Notes under the pieces: model-generated | What the model saw: only the letters and a program-made list of their open reading frames with translations | What the model was told of the DNA's origin: nothing | The model's database searches: none | Translations under genes and position numbers: made by a program | Part shown: piece after piece, positions 1-5,239 of the stretch | Layout: every line of letters starts with the position of its first letter | How positions within the stretch are numbered: position 1 is the first letter of the stretch | DNA from: Bacteroidota bacterium | GTDB taxonomy: Bacteria; Bacteroidota; Ignavibacteria; T3Sed10-11 | DNA length: 5,239 nucleotides | Direction: 5' to 3' | NCBI GenBank assembly: GCA_007128495.1 | Contig: SKXH01000089.1 | Span: 1 to 5,239, forward strand

Positions 1-2338
1 GTTCTTTTAACTTTAATTCTGTTACGGCCCTGACACCAATGGTCGCCTCACCATCCGATGCGAGATTGATCAAGCCGTCGACCACCGCGCGCATACTTAC
101 TCTCTGTAACTCCTCAAGGTCCGGTTCGGCAGCACGCTCAGCTCCCCACGTCCGTTCAACAAGCCCGGTCAACACTTCATAAAGCGACGGATACTCCGGA
201 TTCCGTGCGTGGAACGATACCAGCCGGGCAGCACGTTCTCGATGAAGAATTCCGTTTACTGCGGATTGAGCTATGGCCTGTGCTGCGGCTAAATGATCGA
301 AAGCCGGTCCCGCCGTCGTTTCAACGGTTCTATTAATTGCATTATAACCATACGGAGGCGGCGCCATAGTACGAACAATTCGATCGGGAACGCGGAGATA
401 TTCCGGTTCAAGAACCTCAAGCACAAGATCGAGCGCTCTGCGCTGGTATTCAGGTTCCAGAATTTGCACCGGTGTTTGCCCGTCGCCTGCAAAAGCATAG
501 TTCCAATCCATACCTGCTATTGCTTTGGTCGCCGCGGTCAGTGTGGAATTATGATAGAAATACACCTGTGCAAACCGTTCCTGCAATAACCAGAGAGGAT
601 CATTCCGGTCGATCGCGTGATCATCGAAACGGTCGAGCATAACATTTCGTATTTCGATTATACGTTCCAGTTCATCGAGCATATCTTCACCGTTCACCCA
701 GGTAGATGCCTGCGGAATAGATCCGGCCGATCCGGCATCGCCGCCGGTGATAAAACGATATCCCTGTTCAAGCCCCCATTGAACTATCTCCTCGAGTCCC
801 TGCTTTTCCTCTTCCGGAGTTTCGAATTGGGTGTAGCCCCATCGTATTGCAAGCGTATCGAACGCCCCCACCGAGGGTGCGTACGCATCCGAGAGATCGA
901 GCTTACCGTCATCCGTCAACTTTAGTAAAGGCGCGGGATAATCCATTACCGATGCTCTTCCGTAACTCGAAGCAATAAAATTATGCGCGAGGCCGAGTGT
1001 ATGCCCCACTTCGTGTGCTGCGTGTTGACGCCGCCGCGCCATAGTGTATTCCTCCGCTGTAACCGAACCGTTATCATCGTACCCGGTAATCCATTCGTCT
1101 ATACCATACGACATAAAACTACATTCCATATTCTCAGCCGCCGCGGGTTCATACCCTCTATACTTTGTATAGTTGACGTGTGAACGATATGAATCCATCC
1201 GGACATTTGCTTTGATGATCTCACCGGTTCGCGGATCGCGAAGAGAGGGCCCGACCGACGGTCCCGGCCCGGAACGATGCACCCACTGGACAACCGAATA
1301 CCTGACATCCATAGGATCGGCATCTTCGGGGAGGTCTTTCACAACAACTGAATTCTTAAATCCCGCCGCTTCGAACGGCTTATTCCACCAGAGTATCCCC
1401 TCTTTGAATGCAGTATAGTACGGCTCGGGAATCCCTCGATCCATATAATACGTTATCGGTTCGACGGGTTCGGATAGATCGGCACCGGGATCTTTTTTTT
1501 CAAGCCGCCACCGTCGTATCCACCGCCCGTCGTACTCTTCATCGAAACCACGATTGAAATCTTTATAATTAACGGCGAAAAAACCCATACGGGGATCGAA
1601 AGCACGCGGTTTAAATCCCGGCCCGGGCAACTGCACAAACGAGTGATGCTGCCGGAAAGTGACCGAACGCCCGTCGGGAGAAAGCTGCGACAACTCGCGG
1701 GATGGGTTATCCGAAGAAAACGTCTGCATCACCTGAACTTCGGTATTTTTCGGGAACGACTTTGTCCGCGGCTTATAGATGATACTCCGGTCTTTATCCA
1801 TCCTGAAATCGCCGAACCCGGCACGGCGTAGTCTGTTTGCAATATCATAGCGGTCGTATAAGAAGAAATCCGTTACATCGATCAAAAACCTGTCTCCGTT
1901 TTTTGCAGCTATCTGAAACGCTCCAAGAATTGATGTGGGAAAGGATTCTTCAACTGACCGTTTCAAGTATTCATTATCCGTATCGACCGCCCGGAAGTTT
2001 GTATTATCCTGGATCAATATTAATTTCGGGCCGTGGCGTTCGAACCATACGACTGCCGGATCTCCCGTCGTACCCCGGTCAAGCGAAGCGGGTCTTTCCG
2101 CTCCGAGTCCCGTTGTAAGAATATTGAAATAGAGGAACTTGCGGTCAAGTTTTGGGACTTCAATAAATAACTTACCCGTGTGTTCTTCATAATACAGTGG
2201 AAAAAATCCATCCTGCTTTTCCATTCCGGAAGTCCGGTCGTCTATAGAATTAAACGAATCCGGCAATACGGCAGCTGCCGGAATTGCCAGAGCTAATAAA
2301 AAGCAAACAATCGCTCGTGTAAAATATAATTGCACCAT
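1..2338 (-). CDS. Secreted zinc-dependent metalloprotease (DUF5117/Met-zincin type), C-terminus outside window
   Basis: The frame is open from ATG at 2338 to the left edge, giving 779 codons without a stop; the family is usually about 800-850 residues, so only the C-terminal tail is missing. Residues 1-23 look like a signal peptide: a hydrophobic stretch ending in A-A-A at 21-23, with no lipobox, so export to periplasm or outside is inferred. The region after it resembles DUF5118/DUF5117, and a 'DPRTGEIIKANV' motif (about 1208-1243) typical of the family precedes the catalytic site. The zinc site is HEVGHTLGLAH: H442, E443, H446 and H452 fit HExxHxxGxxH. It is followed by N-F and a Met-turn candidate, V-M465-D-Y-P. 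Family members are presumed peptidases; the substrate is unknown. The start is supported by AAGGAG six bases upstream. The gene diverges from the integrase and appears to be its own transcription unit. Eight consecutive A residues in the coding strand (1493-1500) stay in frame. Confidence 0.93.
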   Translation of the reverse strand, partial: MVQLYFTRAIVCFLLALAIPAAAVLPDSFNSIDDRTSGMEKQDGFFPLYYEEHTGKLFIEVPKLDRKFLYFNILTTGLGAERPASLDRGTTGDPAVVWFERHGPKLILIQDNTNFRAVDTDNEYLKRSVEESFPTSILGAFQIAAKNGDRFLIDVTDFFLYDRYDIANRLRRAGFGDFRMDKDRSIIYKPRTKSFPKNTEVQVMQTFSSDNPSRELSQLSPDGRSVTFRQHHSFVQLPGPGFKPRAFDPRMGFFAVNYKDFNRGFDEEYDGRWIRRWRLEKKDPGADLSEPVEPITYYMDRGIPEPYYTAFKEGILWWNKPFEAAGFKNSVVVKDLPEDADPMDVRYSVVQWVHRSGPGPSVGPSLRDPRTGEIIKANVRMDSYRSHVNYTKYRGYEPAAAENMECSFMSYGIDEWITGYDDNGSVTAEEYTMARRRQHAAHEVGHTLGLAHNFIASSYGRASVMDYPAPLLKLTDDGKLDLSDAYAPSVGAFDTLAIRWGYTQFETPEEEKQGLEEIVQWGLEQGYRFITGGDAGSAGSIPQASTWVNGEDMLDELERIIEIRNVMLDRFDDHAIDRNDPLWLLQERFAQVYFYHNSTLTAATKAIAGMDWNYAFAGDGQTPVQILEPEYQRRALDLVLEVLEPEYLRVPDRIVRTMAPPPYGYNAINRTVETTAGPAFDHLAAAQAIAQSAVNGILHRERAARLVSFHARNPEYPSLYEVLTGLVERTWGAERAAEPDLEELQRVSMRAVVDGLINLASDGEATIGVRAVTELKLKE

Positions 2339-2344
2339 GGAATG

Positions 2345-2350
2345 CTCCTT
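2345..2350 (-). promoter_or_regulatory. Ribosome binding site of the metalloprotease
   Basis: On the minus strand AAGGAG lies six bases before the ATG at 2338. It is a strong Shine-Dalgarno match and fixes this start, which also puts the signal peptide at the very N-terminus. Confidence 0.75.
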
Positions 2351-2487
2351 ATGATAGATATATAAATATTTGGATTTCATTAATAACGGATATAGGGACA
2401 AAAGCCGATTACCGGTTATATCAAATGGGTTAAATGGAAATGCAAATCATAACGCGGAATGTATACGTGCTTGGTTTTTCTTTATGA

Positions 2488-2493
2488 TATAAT
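2488..2493 (+). promoter_or_regulatory. Candidate -10 element for the integrase
   Basis: TATAAT matches the sigma-70 -10 consensus exactly and lies about 180 bases before the preferred integrase start. No good -35 sits at 16-18 bases; TTGGTT at 2471-2476 is only 11 bases away. The surrounding sequence is AT-rich, so this is a weak call. Confidence 0.25.
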
Positions 2494-2519
2494 ATAACTA
2501 ACCTGTGGTAATATAGCAA
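2491..2519 (-). promoter_or_regulatory. Candidate sigma-70-like promoter toward the metalloprotease
   Basis: On the minus strand TTGCTA (2514-2519) and TATATT (2491-2496) are separated by 17 bases, which would give a 5' leader of roughly 145 bases. The region is AT-rich, so chance matches are likely. If the organism is a Bacteroidota its primary sigma factor would prefer a TTTG/TAnnTTTG-type promoter, and I found no convincing example of that. Confidence 0.2.
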
Positions 2520-2627
2520 CTTGCACTGAAAGCGGGAATAGTAAGATGATACAAGGGCAAGGTAAAAGCGTATTGAGGAATTGAAATACTTGATAGACAC
2601 TCAAAGCAACCAACCAGCCACACTTTC

Positions 2628-2664
2628 TCTCCAAAAAGCTAACAAACTTCTAACAATTTGGAGA
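2628..2664 (+). promoter_or_regulatory. Inverted repeat that could mask the integrase ribosome binding site
   Basis: TCTCCAAA (2628-2635) is perfectly complementary to TTTGGAGA (2657-2664), with a 21-base loop. The right arm contains the GGAG Shine-Dalgarno core of the start at 2671. In mRNA this eight-pair stem could hide the ribosome binding site and limit recombinase synthesis. The sequence match is observed; the regulatory role is inference. Confidence 0.35.
2660..2663 (+). promoter_or_regulatory. Ribosome binding site deciding the integrase start
   Basis: GGAG lies seven bases before ATG 2671. The other in-frame start, TTG 2581, has a GAGG only two bases upstream, which is too close. 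This favours ATG 2671 and a 341-residue protein. Confidence 0.6.
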
Positions 2665-2670
2665 AAAGTC

Positions 2671-3696
2671 ATGAACTCACCACGCAACCTCACACTTTTT
2701 AAACGTCAGACCGGTATATATTATATCGTCTACGACGAGAACGGAAAACGCCGCTGGAAATCGACCGGTACCAAGCGTAAGAATAAAGCCATCAAGGTCC
2801 TCACCAACTTTCAGAATCTTACAACACCCCAACCGGTTCGTAGAACCCTTGTCGAATTCATTACTGAACATAAAAATTATACGGATGCGCTATATGCAAA
2901 AAAGACAATCGAACTTTATCAAAGCTCTCTCCGTCATCTCCATTCAATAGTTGGTAACCGATTTCTCACCTCATTAACGGTAAGAGAGGTTGACCTGTTT
3001 AAAATTATGCGAAAGGAAAAGGTCAGTATCACAACAGTCAATATTGAACTTCGGATGCTTCGGGCTGCTTTTAACACTGCACTCAAGTGGAAATATCTTA
3101 AGGAGAACCCATTCCAAGGGGTTCGTTTTCTCCCGGTGCCGGATAGAGAACCCCCATATTTATCAAAAGATGAATTTAATAAATTAATCTCGATGATCTC
3201 GGAGACTTGGATTAAAGATGTGATTATTACGGCAGCGATGACAGGCATGAGAAGAGGTGAGATTATAAATCTCCGCTGGGAAGATGTAAATTTTCACACA
3301 AAGACAATTATTGTTGAATCCTCAACAAGATATAAGACAAAATTCGGGAAACGCAGGGTTATATCAATCAATGATGTTGTGTATAAAATACTGTGCACTC
3401 GACATAATAGAACGAACAAGGGATATGTATTTACTCGAGGAGGGAAACAGATAAACGGTGACTGGCTAACGCAACGGCTAAAATCATACCTACTCCGGCT
3501 GAACAGCACAAAGAAATTGAATTTCCATAGTCTTCGCCATACTTTCAGTAGTTGGTTGGTACAATCAGGTGTCAGTATTTACGAGGTTCAAAAATTACTT
3601 GGTCATAGTGACATTAAAGTCACACAGGTCTATGCCCATCTTGCACCAAATGAACTGCACAGTGTGGTCAGCAGGATTAATTTCGATTTGATTTAG
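2671..3696 (+). CDS. Tyrosine recombinase / phage-type site-specific integrase
   Basis: This 341-residue protein (371 if TTG 2581 were used) should cut and rejoin DNA at specific sites through a covalent 3'-phosphotyrosine intermediate. Residues about 1-50 resemble an arm-type DNA-binding domain ('GIYYIVYDENGKRRWKSTG'). Residues about 60-145 fit the SAM-like core-binding domain, and 165-335 the catalytic domain. All active-site residues are visible: R194 in TGMRRGE, likely K224 in the beta-hairpin, H286 and R289 in HSLRH, H312 in LLGHSD, and nucleophile Y321 in VYAHL. It is therefore probably active. By eye its base composition is more AT-rich than the metalloprotease, which suggests acquisition. 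It is convergent with the repeat-protein gene (36-base gap) and has no excisionase or phage gene in view. It lacks clear similarity to XerC/XerD housekeeping context or to integron integrases with an attI site. Its target site and partner are unknown. Confidence 0.93.
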   Translation: MNSPRNLTLFKRQTGIYYIVYDENGKRRWKSTGTKRKNKAIKVLTNFQNLTTPQPVRRTLVEFITEHKNYTDALYAKKTIELYQSSLRHLHSIVGNRFLTSLTVREVDLFKIMRKEKVSITTVNIELRMLRAAFNTALKWKYLKENPFQGVRFLPVPDREPPYLSKDEFNKLISMISETWIKDVIITAAMTGMRRGEIINLRWEDVNFHTKTIIVESSTRYKTKFGKRRVISINDVVYKILCTRHNRTNKGYVFTRGGKQINGDWLTQRLKSYLLRLNSTKKLNFHSLRHTFSSWLVQSGVSIYEVQKLLGHSDIKVTQVYAHLAPNELHSVVSRINFDLI

Positions 3697-3732
3697 GTAG
3701 GTGAATCTTAAATAGAACTTATATATCCTCGT

Positions 3733-4137
3733 TTATTTCCAATAAAAAAAGAAAAACGCTGCCGCTTGTTCCCACCCAACACCTTCGGCTCTGCCGATTA
3801 GTCGTCCTGACTGGTCACGGACACTACCGTTTGGCTCAACCCTTCCGATCATGCGGCCCGCTTCATCCCGTACCGTTCCATTTTCTATTCTACCGATTGC
3901 ACGACCACTTGCATCACGCATTATCGACTGGTTATCTATCTGTCCTAAACGCCGCCCCGATGCATCCCGTACGGTTCCGGCGGCATCAACGCTACCCATT
4001 AGTCTACCGGATGCGTCACGGACCATTCCCCTTTGGTCGATACTTCCCACTAGTGTCCCACCTTGATACCGGAGGATTTGTGACTCAAGCGAAACCGAGA
4101 TCAACAAGAGCACCGTAATCGATACCGAAATCCTCAT
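3733..4137 (-). CDS. Small exported repeat protein, five-fold beta-flower-like
   Basis: From ATG 4137 this is 134 residues. An in-frame GTG at 4167 would add ten residues but would bury the signal peptide, so ATG is preferred; no clear Shine-Dalgarno is seen for either. Residues 1-20 form a signal peptide (M-R, then a hydrophobic core, ending S-L-E-S-Q). Residues 29-118 contain six glycine-rich repeats of the type 'VRDASGRLMGSVDAAGT', 17 residues long except for one of 16. The C-terminus ends in AAAFFFFYWK. Short imperfect repeats followed by a G-V, A-A and poly-Phe tail match the Bacteroidota proteins named five-fold (or four-fold) beta-flower proteins, known mainly from structure and without established function. 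Envelope or extracellular location is inferred. It lies 54 bases downstream of the nuclease remnant on the same strand and could be co-transcribed with it and rpoD, or have its own promoter in the AT-rich leader at 4138-4191. Confidence 0.8.
   Translation of the reverse strand: MRISVSITVLLLISVSLESQILRYQGGTLVGSIDQRGMVRDASGRLMGSVDAAGTVRDASGRRLGQIDNQSIMRDASGRAIGRIENGTVRDEAGRMIGRVEPNGSVRDQSGRLIGRAEGVGWEQAAAFFFFYWK
3784..4053 (-). repeat. In-frame tandem repeat, about 51-base period, six units
   Basis: This is the DNA encoding residues 29-118 of the beta-flower-like protein. Each unit encodes x-x-G-x-[IVA]-[DE], a turn, then [VM]-R-D-x-[SA]-G-R. Conserved V/M-R-D starts fall at residues 39, 56, 73, 89 and 106, so four intervals are 17, 17, 16 and 17 residues. 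Units are diverged at the DNA level, so this is an old protein repeat rather than a recent microsatellite. Confidence 0.8.
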
Positions 4138-4191
4138 TATGGTGGCGAAAGAAAATATATGGTACACAATAAAGAAATATTTTACTTTAGC

Positions 4192-4626
4192 TTATTGTTT
4201 CGTCCTCAGCCACCCCACAACAGCCCACGTTGCCTGTAAATCCTCTTCGTTGTACTTCAAGACATCGTTCATAATGCACTGACGCAAGTCTTGATCCTCG
4301 GTTTCAACCGCACGTATGTACTGCACGATCGACCAGTCGCCGCCGAATTCCTGCATGGTGCGCTTGTAACCGGCGTACTGTTCTATGACCTTGAGGCTAT
4401 AGCTATAGACCGGCAGTACCAATGCCTTCTTGGTTACGGGCAGCAAATCCACACAATTATCAAGGACTCGCTGGGCTATGCCGTCAGGGTCAGGATAGCG
4501 TTCAAGGTAGGTTTTGATCTTTGTCTTCTCGTAGTGTGCCCAGTGGACAAACGGTACATCACCGTATTGATTAAAGATTTTCAGGCAGTTCGCGGAGCTA
4601 TCTGTACCGGGATGGTGCTCCGAAGA
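4192..4626 (-). pseudogene. C-terminal remnant of a TM0106/YprB-type RecB-like nuclease (RNase H-like domain)
   Basis: The frame is open for 144 codons from just after an in-frame TAA at 4627-4629, but it has no ATG, GTG or TTG until GTG 4452, which would leave only 86 residues starting inside the domain. The protein reads as the end of the RNase_H_2 domain found at the C-terminus of TM0106-family RecB-like putative nucleases. It has 'GDVPFVHWAHYEKTKIKTYL', then a VDLLPV helix region, 'LPVYSYSLKVIEQYAGYKR', 'GGDWSIVQYI', and a final 'YNEEDLQATWAVVGWLR'. The YNEED segment fits the Y-x3-D ExoIII motif of DEDD-type nucleases. The first acidic motif of the RNase H fold and the whole RecB-like N-terminal part (several hundred residues in intact relatives) are absent. 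The break lies within about 60 bases of the rpoD stop codon, so a deletion or rearrangement joined the fragment to rpoD. Translation of a short product from GTG 4452 is possible but unlikely to be a functional nuclease. Confidence 0.75.
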
Positions 4627-4637
4627 TTATTCAATGG

Positions 4638-5239
4638 TTAACCAAGGTAAGCTTTCAGGGCTTTGCTGCGGGACTTATCTCGAAGTCTGCGCAATGCCCT
4701 CTCTTTAATCTGCCGGATGCGTTCCCGGGTCAGATTAAACTTTTCACCGATCTCTTCCAGGGTAAGGGGGTGGTCGAGGTCGAACCCGAAGGCAAGACGG
4801 ATAATTTTCGCCTCTCTCGCTGTCAACGTCGATAGAACCCTGTGTACCTCCTTTTTTAAGGACTCATCCATCAATGTCTGGTCGGTAGAAGGCTGCTTAT
4901 CATCTGGAATTACGGCCAGAAGCTGGCTGTCTCTCTCCTGCTCAAACGGCGCATCCATTGAGAGGTGCCGGCCTGAGATATTCTGCGTATCCACCACTTC
5001 AAAAAGCGACATATCGAGTTTCTCTGCGAGCTCACTTGTAGTTGGTTTTCTCTCAAACTTCTGTTCAAGGGCGGAAACCGCCTTCGTTATCCTATTCAGC
5101 GCACCCACCCTGTTGAGGGGCAACCTCACAATCCTGGACTGCTCGCCCAGCGCCTGCTGTATGGATTGCCGTATCCACCACACGGCATAGGATATGAATT
5201 TAAAACCCCGGGTTTCGTCGAATCTCTTCGCTGCCTTGA
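4638..5239 (-). CDS. rpoD: Primary RNA polymerase sigma factor (RpoD/SigA, short Bacteroidota type), N-terminus outside window
   Basis: The frame runs from the right edge to TAA at 4638-4640, giving 199 complete codons; short SigA proteins are about 290 residues, so roughly 90 N-terminal residues (regions 1.2 to 2.2) are missing. The visible part begins 'KAAKRFDETRGFKFISYAVWW', which is region 2.3/2.4 (core melting and -10 contact). It continues 'IRQSIQQAL.EQSRIVRLPLN' and region 3 ('ISGRHLSMDAPF'). Region 4 follows: 'VLSTLTAREAKIIRLAFGF', then the -35-binding helix-turn-helix 'LTLEEIGEKFNLTRERIRQ' and an IKERALRRLR helix. It directs RNA polymerase to housekeeping promoters. The position of E. 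coli T440 is Q here, as expected for a sigma factor whose lineage uses atypical -10 elements. GTG 5183 is internal (the conserved region continues upstream of it), so it is not the start. The gene ends eight bases before the frame of the truncated nuclease begins. Confidence 0.95.
   Translation of the reverse strand, partial: KAAKRFDETRGFKFISYAVWWIRQSIQQALGEQSRIVRLPLNRVGALNRITKAVSALEQKFERKPTTSELAEKLDMSLFEVVDTQNISGRHLSMDAPFEQERDSQLLAVIPDDKQPSTDQTLMDESLKKEVHRVLSTLTAREAKIIRLAFGFDLDHPLTLEEIGEKFNLTRERIRQIKERALRRLRDKSRSKALKAYLG

Larger units (their letters stand above)
2339..2670. other. Divergent intergenic region, no gene seen
   Basis: This stretch separates the metalloprotease start from the preferred integrase start and must carry the control regions of both. 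It is AT-rich and contains the candidate promoter elements and an inverted repeat near its right end. The integrase frame is open back to TTG at 2581, but those 30 codons are judged to be leader sequence. A 12-codon ATG frame at 2546-2584 has no convincing ribosome binding site and is not called. No tRNA fragment, attachment-core repeat or further gene was recognised. Confidence 0.6.

Noticed and set aside
293..925. Open frames of about 100 codons on the plus strand (293-589, 617-925)
   Set aside because: They lie opposite the well-supported metalloprotease frame, have no signal or domain I recognise, and fit shadow frames of a coding strand.
2581..2670. N-terminal extension of the integrase from TTG 2581
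   Set aside because: The potential Shine-Dalgarno is too close to TTG, the 30 extra residues look unlike the family's N-terminus, and ATG 2671 has GGAG at seven bases.
2934..3509. Minus-strand frames inside the integrase gene
   Set aside because: They are antisense to a complete tyrosine recombinase with all catalytic motifs and are not supported by motifs of their own.
3697..3732. Bidirectional terminator or attachment core in the convergent gap
   Set aside because: I found no stem with a T-run and no sequence repeated upstream of the integrase.
3784..4053. CRISPR-like or other regulatory repeat array
   Set aside because: The 51-base periodicity is explained by in-frame protein repeats; units are diverged and there are no unique spacers between identical repeats.
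3831..4118. Plus-strand frames of 95 and 71 codons opposite the repeat protein
   Set aside because: Their apparent repetitiveness is just the reverse complement of the beta-flower repeats. The minus-strand frame has a signal peptide and family-like tail.
4593..4622. Inverted repeat CGGAGC/GCTCCG as an rpoD terminator
   Set aside because: The stem is only six pairs with an 18-base loop and no following T-run on the minus strand.
4291..4641. 116-codon plus-strand frame
   Set aside because: It overlaps the nuclease remnant and the rpoD end on the opposite strand, and its translation resembles no family.
4663..5190. 175-codon plus-strand frame opposite rpoD
   Set aside because: It is a long shadow; the minus strand encodes unmistakable sigma factor regions 2.4 to 4.2.

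Overview
The window is a piece of bacterial chromosome, most likely from the Bacteroidota/FCB group (for example Ignavibacteria, Balneolia, Rhodothermia or a related uncultured lineage). The evidence is the short-type primary sigma factor with the 'WWIRQSIQQAL.EQSRIVRLPLN' signature, a secreted five-fold beta-flower-type repeat protein, a DUF5117-type zinc metalloprotease with HEVGHTLGLAHNF, and the weak or absent Shine-Dalgarno sequence on some genes. No rRNA, tRNA, CRISPR array or insertion sequence was seen.

Layout. Positions 1-2338 (minus strand) hold most of a large secreted zinc metalloprotease whose C-terminus runs off the left edge. Positions 2339-2670 are a noncoding divergent region with candidate promoters. 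Positions 2671-3696 (plus strand) hold a complete tyrosine recombinase with all catalytic residues. It looks more AT-rich than the metalloprotease and has no excisionase, cargo gene or recognisable attachment site beside it. After a 36-base convergent gap, 3733-4137 (minus strand) encodes a small exported protein made of six near-identical 16-17-residue repeats and ending in a run of phenylalanines. Positions 4192-4626 (minus strand) hold the C-terminal remnant of a TM0106/YprB-type RecB-like nuclease with an RNase H-like domain. It has lost its 5' part and its start. It abuts the 3' end of the primary sigma factor gene rpoD (4638-right edge, minus strand), of which regions 2.3 to 4.2 are visible.

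The genes do not form an obvious single pathway. The arrangement reads as a housekeeping gene (rpoD) whose downstream flank has been rearranged: a decapitated nuclease, a small envelope or secreted repeat protein, and an isolated integrase. The metalloprotease is an independent, divergently oriented unit. I see no convincing evidence of a new multi-gene system. The points most worth a second look are the nuclease truncation at the rpoD boundary, the isolated but catalytically intact integrase with a possible RBS-masking hairpin, and the six-repeat beta-flower-like protein.
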